Translations under genes and position numbers: made by a program
DNA from: an uncultured Faecalibacterium sp.
GTDB taxonomy: Bacteria; Bacillota; Clostridia; Oscillospirales; Ruminococcaceae
Assembly: GCA_934503275.1 (NCBI GenBank)
Contig: CAKSVD010000011.1
Coordinates: 6,703-70,702, forward strand
Length of the DNA stretch: 64,000 bases
Reading direction: 5' to 3'
Notes under the pieces: model-generated
The model's database searches: none
What the model was told of the DNA's origin: nothing
The model's input: only the letters and a program-made list of their open reading frames with translations
Part shown: piece after piece, positions 42,670 to 50,436 of the stretch
How the letters are laid out: each line of letters begins with the position of its first letter
How positions within the stretch are numbered: position 1 is the stretch's first letter

Positions 42670-44067
42670 TTAACCTACGTTGATATGCCCCACCGGCATG
42701 ATCTTGCGCTTGTTGTCGTCCGGTTTGGCGGTCAGGCTCATGGCAAAAGCCACCGGGCCCACACGACCCATGAACATAACCAGCATATACAGGATCTTTG
42801 CCCCGTTGTTCAGCTGGCTGGTCACGCCTACGGAAAGGCCCACCGTGCCAAAGGCCGAGCAGGACTCGAAGATGGCGTCCACCACCGACACCGCATCCGA
42901 GGTGTTGTAGTACACCACAATGGCCGAGCCGATGACTGCCGCCGCGCCCAGCACGATAATAGTCAGGGCGCGGTAGACCGTCTTGGACTCGATATGGTGG
43001 TCAGCGATCACGCAGTCATCGCGCCCCTGCGCCACACTGCGGATGGTCAGGATGATAACTGCAAAGGTGGTCACCTTCACGCCGCCGCCGGTAGAACCGG
43101 GCGCTGCGCCGATGAATTGCAGCACGCTCATGAGCAGCTTGCTCAGGGTGCCGCAGGAGGCCAGGTCCACGGTGTTCATGCCAGCGGTACGGGTAGATAC
43201 CGACTGGAACAGCGAAGCCATCACCTTGCCGGGCACCGACAGCCCGCCCAGCGTGGCGGGGTTGTTCCACTCCATCAGCCCCAGCCCCAGTGCACCGCCC
43301 AGCCACAAGATCACCGAGAAGGAAAGCACCACCTTGGCGTGCAGGGACAGGCGGCGTTTTTTATACCACTGGCACAGTTCCACCCAGACCATAAAGCCCA
43401 GACCGCCGGAGATGATCATGAATATGATCACTGCCTGCACATAGTAGTTGTTGACATAGGGCGCCAGCGAGGAGTACGCCCCGAACCGTCCAAACAGGTC
43501 GAAGCCCGCATTGCAGAAGGCCGAAATGGCGGTGAACACGCTGATCCAGACGCCCTCCAGCCCGAACTGCGGCACAAAGGCGAACAGCAGCAGCAGCACG
43601 CCGATGCCTTCAAACATCGCTGCCAGCCCCACCACGATCTTCAGCACGCTTTTGGCCTGGTCGTAGCCGTCTGCCGAGACGCTCTCGCCCAGCAAGCGCA
43701 GATCCCGGAAGCCCATGCGCCGGCGCATGGCCAGCGCAAAAAAGCTGGTAAGGGTAACAAGACCAAGGCCGCCCACCTGAATGAGCAGCAGGACTACTGC
43801 CTGCCCGAACCATGTGAACTGCGTCCATGTATCCCGCACCACCAGACCGGTGACGCAGGTGGCGCTGGTGGCTGTGAACATGGCGTTGAGCACATCCAGC
43901 CGTCCGTGCCTGCTGGCAATGGGCAAAGTGAGCAGCAGTGTGCCCAGCGCGATGACAATAATAAAGCTGACGCAGATGATCTGGGTCGGGGTGCTCAGTC
44001 CCAGCTTTCTCCGCCGGACTGACCTCTGGTGCCGCAGCTTTTTGCGGATGTTTTTTATCTTTTCCAT
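42670..44067 (-). CDS. ktrB: KtrB/TrkH-family potassium or sodium uptake protein
   Basis: 465 residues with four M1-P-M2 units of the Trk/Ktr/HKT fold. P-loop filters are visible as TATSATCVTGLVV, SAFCNAGFDLFG, VSTRTAGMNTVD and SAFGTVGLSVGV; each has the filter Gly or Ser. It would take up K+ with a KtrA-like RCK partner, not found in the window. Start 44067 behind GGGAGGAAGCT. Confidence 0.88.
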   Translation of the reverse strand: MEKIKNIRKKLRHQRSVRRRKLGLSTPTQIICVSFIIVIALGTLLLTLPIASRHGRLDVLNAMFTATSATCVTGLVVRDTWTQFTWFGQAVVLLLIQVGGLGLVTLTSFFALAMRRRMGFRDLRLLGESVSADGYDQAKSVLKIVVGLAAMFEGIGVLLLLFAFVPQFGLEGVWISVFTAISAFCNAGFDLFGRFGAYSSLAPYVNNYYVQAVIIFMIISGGLGFMVWVELCQWYKKRRLSLHAKVVLSFSVILWLGGALGLGLMEWNNPATLGGLSVPGKVMASLFQSVSTRTAGMNTVDLASCGTLSKLLMSVLQFIGAAPGSTGGGVKVTTFAVIILTIRSVAQGRDDCVIADHHIESKTVYRALTIIVLGAAAVIGSAIVVYYNTSDAVSVVDAIFESCSAFGTVGLSVGVTSQLNNGAKILYMLVMFMGRVGPVAFAMSLTAKPDDNKRKIMPVGHINVG

Positions 44068-44141
44068 AGCTTCCTCCCTGCGCAGCACACAGCCGCCTTA
44101 CATTCCCTTATAGCATACACCATTTTGCCCGCAGGTTCAAC

Positions 44142-44170
44142 TTGATTTTACAGCCCGGTTGCGGTATTAT
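44142..44170 (+). promoter_or_regulatory. Promoter of the tRNA-Arg locus
   Basis: TTGATT (44142-44147), 17-base spacer, TATTAT (44165-44170), about 50 bases before the first tRNA-Arg copy. Confidence 0.75.
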
Positions 44171-44221
44171 AATAAGGTACTGCGTTTTTGGGGATGTTCC
44201 GCCCCAAGGATGCAGACCCGT

Positions 44222-44261
44222 GTCTCCGTAGCTCAGCTGGATAGAGCGTCCGCCTCCTAAG
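44222..44261 (+). pseudogene. tRNA-Arg(CCU) 5' half, copy A
   Basis: 40 bases of a tRNA-Arg start GTCTCCGTAGCTCAGC through the D arm and into the anticodon loop CTCCTAAG, where it stops; 209 bases of non-tRNA DNA follow. It sits directly after the promoter, so it is likely the original chromosomal tRNA cut by integration. Confidence 0.75.
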
Positions 44262-44470
44262 AATTCGGTCAACCTGATACCTTGGGTGCAGAAGTGATTG
44301 CTCTAATCAAAAGCAAGGCTGGGGATCGAGATTTTCCCAACAAATTTTGATGCAACAACTTTACCATCGTCCCGGTTGCAATGCAGTCGGTCACTTCGTT
44401 GTGAAAAGCATTCCACACATTTGTTTCCAAGTGCGTTGAATTTCAAAAAATCAACGATAATACATAATAT

Positions 44471-44563
44471 GCCTCAGTAGCTTAGCTGGATAAAGCGCCT
44501 CCCTCCTAAGCGGCAGATTGTTCGATTCCTTCGAGCAATGAAAATTGCATAAATCTTAAAAAT
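44471..44563 (+). repeat. 93-bp repeat unit B (degenerate tRNA-Arg 5' half plus hairpin tail)
   Basis: GCCTCAGTAGCTTAGC... ends at CTCCTAAG (44510), then a 53-base tail with a hairpin TTGTTCGA/TCGAGCAA. Several D-arm changes (CTTAGCTGGATAAAG) mark it as decayed relative to units C and D. Confidence 0.8.
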
Positions 44564-44656
44564 GTCTCAGTAGCTCAGCTGGATAGAGCACACGCCTCCT
44601 AAGCGGCAGATTGTTCGATTCCTTCGAGCAATGAAAATTGCATAAATCTTAAAAAT
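44564..44656 (+). repeat. 93-bp repeat unit C (tRNA-Arg 5' half plus hairpin tail)
   Basis: The 40-base tRNA half is identical to the start of the intact gene at 44657, then the same tail as unit B. Spacing B-C and C-D is exactly 93 bases. Confidence 0.85.
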
Positions 44657-44733
44657 GTCTCAGTAGCTCAGCTGGATAGAGCACACGCCTCCTAAGCGTG
44701 GGGTCGGAGGTTCAAATCCTCTCTGGGACGCCA
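44657..44733 (+). tRNA. tRNA-Arg (CCT anticodon)
   Basis: Complete tRNA with encoded CCA. Acceptor GTCTCAG/CTGGGAC (one G-T pair), anticodon stem CACGC/GCGTG, loop CTCCTAA, anticodon CCT (44691-44693), T loop GGTTCAAATCC. It is the only intact copy at this locus. Confidence 0.93.
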
Positions 44734-44741
44734 GAAAGCAC

Positions 44742-44779
44742 CGCTGCAAGCCTTTTTTCGGGGTTTGCAGCGTTTTTTT
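44742..44779 (+). terminator. Terminator of tRNA-Arg
   Basis: Stem CGCTGCAAGCC/GGGTTTGCAGCG (44742-44752, 44762-44772) and a run of seven T. Confidence 0.85.
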
Positions 44780-44920
44780 GTTCCTCCTTCTCCCGGTAAT
44801 TTCGCTTCTGTTACCGGGAGATTTTTATACGCCGCATGATGTATATTTGCTAATTGGACTCGAACGCTTTTCAGAAATTTGCTAAGAAAATTCTGCGTTT
44901 TGCTAATTCGATTTTTCGGA

Positions 44921-46315
44921 TCACTTTGCCGGGGCTTGCGCCGCTATCAGGGCTGCGAGCGCACTTGCCAGCTCCGGTGACTTCTGAAGCTGCTCCACAA
45001 GGCTTTCAAGGTCCAGGGTCGCAGGCTCCGATTTTGCCGGTTCCTCCGGCGGACGGACATTGCGAAGATCAGGCTTGGCATAGAAAGCTGTCTCGAATTT
45101 CTGAGCATTGACCTTTCTATCCTCGTCCAGAATGTGAGCATAGATACTGGTTATCATGTCGATCTCGGCATGGCCTGTATCGCCCTGGGTAGCTTTCAGA
45201 TCGCCGTGGTTCAGTTTCAGTTTGTAGGTGGTACTGGAATGACGGAGAGAATGAAAGACCACCTTCGGTAGCCCTGCGTCCTCACGGAGCTTTGCAAACT
45301 CTTTGAGGATGATCCGATCCTCGCAGGGCCGTCCATTGGGAAGTGCCACAACCAGATCGAAGTCCTGATACTCGTCGCCCAGGAAGCCTTTCAGCTCGTC
45401 CTGGGACTTCTTCCATTCCCGCAGGATGTAGGCCAGCGTTTTCGGAAGCCACACCTTACGGATACTGGAATCGGTTTTCGGCTTTTTCAGAACAATTCTT
45501 GTGCTGGTGTTCGGCATGAGCGGAGTGAAGATGTAGTAGATATCCTTCTCACCCAGCGTTTCAATCGCCCGTTTGGATGCCCGTGTCAGTTCCTTGTCGA
45601 TGTAGACATAGGCATTATCCGCAGCAATATCTTCATCGGAAATATGGACGTTCTCCCAGGTCAGCCCCAGGATTTCACCCATACGCAGAGAGCAGGCAAA
45701 GGAAAGGTTCATTGCTACATAGAGCTTGCTGTCCGTGCATTTGTCCAGAGCAAGACGGATCATATCCGCTGTCCAGATATCCCGTTTCGCATACTCCGTT
45801 TTCGGGAGGATCACATTGTCAAAGGGATTTCTTGCAATGATTTCCCAGCGTACCGCCTGCTTAAACGCACACCGCAGGAGCTTGATGATCTTTTCAATGG
45901 TCTTGTCGCTGACATAGGTGGTAACGGCCTTTCGGGTCTTGGTAGACACCGACTTGGTTTTCTGCAAGGTCTGGATATAACCATCAACCGCACGGGGCGT
46001 AACCGCCTGTACCTCCATATCACCGATGATTGGATTGATATAGTTGGCAATCAGTGCCGTTTGGCTGTCATACATAGACACGCCCCATTTCTTTTCTCCG
46101 TAAAGAGATACGAAGTCATAAAGGAACTCGGTGATCGTCTGATTGCTTGGCGGTAGAAAAGTTCCCGTGTGCTGCTGATTTTCGATTTCCGCCTTGCGCT
46201 TCAAGGCCTCCTTGTGGGTATGCCAGGTTTCCCACTTCTGTTTGGTTTCTCCGTTTTCATCCACATAGTTGTAAACAACGGAATAGTTTTTCTTTCGCTT
46301 GATTATAGATGCCAT
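44921..46315 (-). CDS. int: Tyrosine recombinase (integrase)
   Basis: 464 residues. Arm-binding N-terminal domain (MASIIKRKKNYSVVYNYVDE), core-binding SAM-like domain (about 60-170) and the catalytic domain with Arg in SLRMGEILGL, the HxxR box HSLRHSSTT and the nucleophile Tyr in SIYAHILDE, as in Tn916-type integrases. A C-terminal extension ends with Ala-rich ALAALIAAQAPAK. Start 46315 behind GGAAG. It points toward the tRNA-Arg array, its likely target. Confidence 0.92.
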   Translation of the reverse strand: MASIIKRKKNYSVVYNYVDENGETKQKWETWHTHKEALKRKAEIENQQHTGTFLPPSNQTITEFLYDFVSLYGEKKWGVSMYDSQTALIANYINPIIGDMEVQAVTPRAVDGYIQTLQKTKSVSTKTRKAVTTYVSDKTIEKIIKLLRCAFKQAVRWEIIARNPFDNVILPKTEYAKRDIWTADMIRLALDKCTDSKLYVAMNLSFACSLRMGEILGLTWENVHISDEDIAADNAYVYIDKELTRASKRAIETLGEKDIYYIFTPLMPNTSTRIVLKKPKTDSSIRKVWLPKTLAYILREWKKSQDELKGFLGDEYQDFDLVVALPNGRPCEDRIILKEFAKLREDAGLPKVVFHSLRHSSTTYKLKLNHGDLKATQGDTGHAEIDMITSIYAHILDEDRKVNAQKFETAFYAKPDLRNVRPPEEPAKSEPATLDLESLVEQLQKSPELASALAALIAAQAPAK

Positions 46316-46335
46316 ATCGTTCTTCCTTTCTTGGA

Positions 46336-46542
46336 TCACAGGTCGAGGGAGTCAAGCCACTCGTCAAATGACCGCTTGGAAATGCGTATGGCGTTACCAA
46401 TTCGCACGATTTTGAAGTGCCCTTCTTTTACGAGAATATATGCGGAGGTCCTTCCAATGCCCAGGATTTGAGCAATATCGTCAACCGTATACGTCCTTCT
46501 TTCAGGGGTTTCTTTCTTCGTGCCGTTCCATGTTTGAGACAT
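46336..46542 (-). CDS. xis: Excisionase / AlpA-like HTH protein
   Basis: 68 residues with a winged-helix MerR/excisionase motif: YTVDDIAQILGIGRTSAYIL followed by VRIGNAIRISKRSFDEWLDS. Ends 20 bases before the int start. Helps int excise the element. ATG 46542 behind AAAGGGGG. Confidence 0.85.
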   Translation of the reverse strand: MSQTWNGTKKETPERRTYTVDDIAQILGIGRTSAYILVKEGHFKIVRIGNAIRISKRSFDEWLDSLDL

Positions 46543-47048
46543 GAGAACCCCCTTTCAGTTATGAAAAGGAACAGCACGAATATGTGTGGGTAATATAACT
46601 TCCACTATTATTTTACCGTGCTGCTCCGTGTTTGTCTGCTGCTAATTGAAAAGTTTACGATCTATCCATAAACTTTCAAAAAAGAAAAGTAGGCTTACGG
46701 ACGGCTGCTGGCACAGCTCCACGGGAGTCTAACCCCGGCCCATGCTGATGGGTGCGGCGCACAATGCTTTGTGGGCGTTCAATGCGCGAGTATCTTTGAC
46801 CCTGCCCGTGTGTCATCGCCTGCAAGCAGCCACGCTTACTTTGCGGCCTGGTGCTGTTCGCTCGCCCGTTACAGTGGTCCCGTCCTGCGGACTTGAAACG
46901 AGGTCATGGCGCACCGGCCGTATGGCTCGGCACAAACAGGAATGTATCCGTTTGCCTTATACTGCGGCGTTGGCCTCCCAACGGGCTTTCTTTGTCAAGG
47001 TGCGGGGCACCGCGCGGAAAGGGGAACACGCAGCGCCCCATTCCCGGA
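46543..47048. other. 506-base non-coding tract, possible structured RNA or int/xis control region
   Basis: Between xis and the ORF8-like gene lies a segment with no supported ORF. Its part near xis (46543-46680) is AT-rich and should hold the xis-int promoter, with an imperfect inverted repeat (AACAGCACG...CGTGCTGCT). The rest (46690-47048) is GC-rich with many short self-complementary stretches, for example CCCATGCTGATGGG (46738-46751). Such length and composition suggest a structured transcript, but no known class is recognised. Confidence 0.4.
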
Positions 47049-47291
47049 TCAGTTCAGGTCAAAATCCAGGATGGCGATAATCAGCTTCGTTTCCAGCCTA
47101 CGGCGCAATTCTTCATCCACATAGGAATAAGGGCAGCCATGGACGTCATAGCTTGTCCTGGTGGAAAGCGCTGCTATGTAGCCGGAATAGTGGCGGATCA
47201 CCGTGTTTACCGCGTCCGGCTCTCCCCGGACAGCGGCGGCGATGATAGGGTAAGGAAGCAGGGCCGCCCGTGTGCTTGCAGATTTAACCAT
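47049..47291 (-). CDS. Tn916 ORF8-like helix-turn-helix protein
   Basis: 80 residues. ALLPYPIIAAAVRGEPDAVNTVIRHYSGYI and a C-terminal DEELRRRLETKLIIAILDFDLN match the small HTH domain protein that accompanies a sigma-like gene in Tn916 relatives. Its ATG overlaps the end of the upstream sigma-like gene, and its ribosome site GGAGGTGATG lies inside that gene's last codons, so the two are coupled. Confidence 0.8.
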   Translation of the reverse strand: MVKSASTRAALLPYPIIAAAVRGEPDAVNTVIRHYSGYIAALSTRTSYDVHGCPYSYVDEELRRRLETKLIIAILDFDLN

Positions 47292-47709
47292 CTACATCAC
47301 CTCCCATCAGCTCCTTTAGCAGCCGATAGGCTTTCTGCCTGCGGGCGTTGACCGTCCGGCGTGCCATGTTCATACGCTCGGCGATCTCGCGGTCTGCCAT
47401 GTCCAGGAAGAAGTACATCAGGAGGATGTCCCTTCCATCCTGGGGCAGCGCGTTCAGCGCCTCGGCCAGCCGGTCATCCTCGATCAGGATCACATCTCTC
47501 CCGACAGGGAAGAAAGTGTATTCCCAGGGATACCGGTCATAGGACGCAAGCTGCTCCATCGAATCCTCCGGCAGCTCGCTGAAAGCGACTTCGCGCGACT
47601 GCCTGCGGCTGATCTCCCGATAACCGTTGTAGGCCTCGCACTTCAACACTTTCTTGCAGAAGCTGTCAAAGGTGTGCTGCTTGTGTTCGTAGTGGCGGTC
47701 AGGTGTCAT
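47284..47709 (-). CDS. Sigma-70-like regulator (Tn916 ORF7 type)
   Basis: 141 residues starting MTPDRHYEHKQHTFDSFCKK, with a region 4-like helix-turn-helix DREIAERMNMARRTVNARRQKAYRLL after ALPQDGRDILLMYFF. In Tn916 this pair controls transfer genes. GGGAGGTGA precedes the ATG at 47709. A longer reading from an ATG at 47835, also with an AAAGGAG, would add 42 residues of low-complexity leader (GASGRRVVGERGS); the shorter form matches the usual start. Confidence 0.75.
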   Translation of the reverse strand: MTPDRHYEHKQHTFDSFCKKVLKCEAYNGYREISRRQSREVAFSELPEDSMEQLASYDRYPWEYTFFPVGRDVILIEDDRLAEALNALPQDGRDILLMYFFLDMADREIAERMNMARRTVNARRQKAYRLLKELMGGDVDG

Positions 47710-48298
47710 TGTCTCACCTCCCTTCTTGCCGGGAGGCAGGTCATTACTTCCCCTTTCGCCCACTACTCGTCTGCCGGAGGCACCTTTTGGCTGGTTCCCC
47801 TGGAAAAATTTCAAAAAAATATTTTTGCTGCTCATGGTATGTGCTCCTTTCGTTTCGTTCGGGTTGACAGGACCGGATCAAAACGGAAGGGGCGGGGAGC
47901 GGCACCGGGGTAACAAAAAAGCACCCGGACAGCACAAAGCTATTCGAGCGCAAAAAGTACGATATTCAGTTAAAAAGCAACGATTTTCGCATCCATCGTT
48001 AGACTGTACCCACTGGACAGCCTGGATTTTTTTGACGGTTGCGAAAATACAGTCAGAATTTGTCGGCGGTCAGATCGCATCATGGCAGCTCCCTCCTGTA
48101 AGCCGCCGTATCTGCCAGCGCCAGCGCGTCATCTCTTTTGAGGGCAAAAAGAACGGCGGCCTTGAAATGTCCTTCAAAACCGCCGATGGGGAATCAAACC
48201 TTAAAATAGGCGCACGAAATTATCTGCCCCGGTCAACGGTTTTTTTCTTTCCCCGGACGGGGCAGATAACTTATTATGCAGAGCGGAGCCGGTGTGCG
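47710..48298. other. Inter-module region with ORF remnants
   Basis: No confident gene. On the minus strand a short reading ending FKAAVLFALKRDDALALAD (about 48186-48083) lacks a start and looks like the tail of a lost ICE gene. A 37-codon ORF (47970-48083, starts MMRSDRRQ) has a good GGAGGGAG site but no known family. The 48220-48269 inverted repeat follows. This is likely the seam where the uptake cargo was inserted. Confidence 0.45.
48220..48269. repeat. Inverted repeat TTATCTGCCCCG, cargo edge
   Basis: 12-bp arms (48220-48231, 48258-48269) about 30 bases after the DtxR-like stop, with an internal T run. Could be a terminator of the cargo operon or the footprint of a mobile unit. Confidence 0.5.
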
Positions 48299-48667
48299 CT
48301 AATCGGTTCCTTGTACTTTCTCCTTCAGCTTTCGGAAAGATGTATCACTGATGGCGTGTTCAATCCGGCAGGCGTCTTGTTCCGCTGTTTCCTGATCGAC
48401 GCCAGCAGCGATAAACTGCTCCATAAAAAACAAATGGCGTTCATAGATTTTCTCGGCAATCTCCCGACCTATGACGGTCAGATGAAGGAACCCATCATCA
48501 TCCACGGTCAGAAAACCTCCATTTTTCAAAACGCCTACCGCATGGCTGATACTCGGTTTGCTAAAGCCCATGTGCCGGGCAAGGTCAATGGAGCGGACCA
48601 TGCCCATTTTCTTTTGTAGAACAAGGATAGCCTCCAGATAATCCTCCCCAGACGCATGAATCTTCAT
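48299..48667 (-). CDS. DtxR/MntR-family metal-dependent repressor
   Basis: 122 residues. Winged helix: GEDYLEAILVLQKKMGMVRSIDLARHMGFSKPSISHAVGVLKNGGFL; dimerisation and metal domain with HLFFMEQFIAAGVDQETAEQDACRIEHAIS, giving the C/H/E ligands seen in the family. No SH3-like third domain, so of the short MntR type. Follows the second ABC gene by 17 bases, start behind AAGGAGGAAC. It probably senses Fe2+ or Mn2+ and represses the cargo. Confidence 0.85.
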   Translation of the reverse strand: MKIHASGEDYLEAILVLQKKMGMVRSIDLARHMGFSKPSISHAVGVLKNGGFLTVDDDGFLHLTVIGREIAEKIYERHLFFMEQFIAAGVDQETAEQDACRIEHAISDTSFRKLKEKVQGTD

Positions 48668-48684
48668 CAGTTCCTCCTTTATGC

Positions 48685-50436
48685 TTATTGTTGAATCCTC
48701 CAGCCCTCAGCCTGTTCCCGAATCTTAATAAATTCCTGATAGGTTCCCCTTTGAGCCAGCAATTCCTTATGGGTTCCTTTCTGCACGACGGTTCCACCAT
48801 CAATGACAAGAATTTGATCCGCATTTTCAATCGTCGCCAGTCTATGGGCAATCGTTATGATTGTTTTACCATGTGTCAGTGCGGAAATAGCCTCTTGAAT
48901 CAAATGCTCATTCTCTGGGTCAATGCTGGCCGTGGCCTCGTCCAAAATGACAATCGGCGCATCTTTCAGCATGGCTCTGGCAATCGAAATCCGCTGCTTT
49001 TCACCGCCGGAAAGAGAAGAACCGCCCTCCCCAATGACGGTATCATATCCATCTGGCAAGGCCATAATAAAGTCATGGCAGCGCGCTTCTTTTGCAGCGG
49101 CAATCATCTGTTCCTCCGAAGCGTCCGGGCTGCCGAATTTGATATTGTTACGGATTGTATCCCGGAACAGATATACATTCTGGAACACCATACTGATATT
49201 TTTTAGTAAGCTGTCACAGGTAAATTCTCGAATATCTGTTTCTCCTAAAGTGATTTTTCCGGCGTCAACATCATAAAAGCGTGCAATCAGGCTACACAGG
49301 GTAGACTTGCCGCTCCCGGAGGGACCTACAATCGCTGTTGTGGTATTCTGCGGAATCGTGAAATTCACATCATGCAATACAGTCCGTTTATCGTAACCAA
49401 AGGATACATCCTGAAAAGTAATGTCATACGAGGTCGGTGTAATATCTTTTCCGTCTTGGTCGATATATTCTGCATTTTCCAGAGCTTCCAGCTTATTCAT
49501 AGCGGAATCTATAAGACCCAGCATGTGAGCCGCGTCGTTAATGTTTTCCACACTTCCAAAGATTACGAAAGAAAACAGAACAAACATCAGGAAATAAGCA
49601 AGACTCATTTGCCCGTTAAGTGTCTGCCATGCACAGATAAACACAATCCCCATAGATGCCAGTTTTAAGGAGAACAGATGCAAGCAGTTAAATGGCGTAT
49701 AGCCTTTTTCTACTTTGATATGAATATTTTTCAAATCCGTATTTGCCTTGCGGAAACTTTCGATAGAAGCCCCTTCCTGTCCGAACGATTTAACGATGGA
49801 CAGCCCGCGGATATATTCAATCGCAGAGCCAGACATATCCTCCATGGCCTGGTGCGTGATAGCAGCGGTCTTTTCACTATGCCTGCTGATACCATGTAAG
49901 GCCAATGAGGAAAAGGCAACGCCGACAACAGAAATCACTGCTGCGGCTGGACTCAGGAAAAGGAAACACAGAAGAATTGCAATAAACTTTGCATATCCGT
50001 TGATGATGATGTCAACCATCTTCATTCCCTGCAATTCAAGTGTGGATAGCTCCGTGGTAACACCTGTCAGAATATCGCCCACGCTGTTTTTAGAAAAATA
50101 TCCCAGAGGAACCCTTTTCAGCACATCGCCTAAATGGATTCGCTGCCCTGCGGCTACTTCATAGCCAATGCTTTCCTGCAACACCGCCCGCAAATAAGAG
50201 AGTAGAAAGTTAAGCGCAATCGAGCCAACAATAATCCAAAGCGTCTGCCAGATCAGGGAGGATTCTATTGTGTTGCCTGCCCAATAAGCTACGATTGCTT
50301 TATCAAGGGCATAAGCGGCAGCCATTGTAGGGATCGCCGTAGACAGGCTGCTGAAAAAGGAAAAAACAGAGCCAAGATAGAGGCGTCCCTTATATTTCCC
50401 CGCCCATTTAATGATCCGTTTCATAGACTTAAACAT
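48685..50436 (-). CDS. ABC half-transporter, YbtQ/IrtB-like
   Basis: 583 residues, six-helix exporter-type membrane domain (about 1-310) joined to a nucleotide-binding domain with Walker A IVGPSGSGKSTL, signature SLSGGEKQRISIARA, Walker B IVILDEATASIDPENE. The pairing with the next gene and the ATASIDPEN wording resemble the siderophore importers YbtPQ and IrtAB, which use an exporter fold to import. Start 50436 (MFKSMKRI) overlaps the upstream gene by eight bases, ribosome site GAAGGAGG inside it. Confidence 0.82.
   Translation of the reverse strand: MFKSMKRIIKWAGKYKGRLYLGSVFSFFSSLSTAIPTMAAAYALDKAIVAYWAGNTIESSLIWQTLWIIVGSIALNFLLSYLRAVLQESIGYEVAAGQRIHLGDVLKRVPLGYFSKNSVGDILTGVTTELSTLELQGMKMVDIIINGYAKFIAILLCFLFLSPAAAVISVVGVAFSSLALHGISRHSEKTAAITHQAMEDMSGSAIEYIRGLSIVKSFGQEGASIESFRKANTDLKNIHIKVEKGYTPFNCLHLFSLKLASMGIVFICAWQTLNGQMSLAYFLMFVLFSFVIFGSVENINDAAHMLGLIDSAMNKLEALENAEYIDQDGKDITPTSYDITFQDVSFGYDKRTVLHDVNFTIPQNTTTAIVGPSGSGKSTLCSLIARFYDVDAGKITLGETDIREFTCDSLLKNISMVFQNVYLFRDTIRNNIKFGSPDASEEQMIAAAKEARCHDFIMALPDGYDTVIGEGGSSLSGGEKQRISIARAMLKDAPIVILDEATASIDPENEHLIQEAISALTHGKTIITIAHRLATIENADQILVIDGGTVVQKGTHKELLAQRGTYQEFIKIREQAEGWRIQQ

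Noticed and set aside
44471..44656. Considered as a small CRISPR-like array or as working tRNA genes
   Set aside because: Only a few 93-bp units without variable spacers; they begin as tRNA-Arg but lack the 3' half, so no cloverleaf forms.
46742..47351. Plus-strand frames in the 46.7-47.3 kb tract
   Set aside because: No ribosome sites, no family resemblance, and they overlap the ORF8-like and sigma-like genes in antisense.
47726..48619. A 297-codon plus-strand frame through the inter-module region
   Set aside because: It spans the antisense of the DtxR-like gene and an inverted repeat, with no motif or ribosome site.
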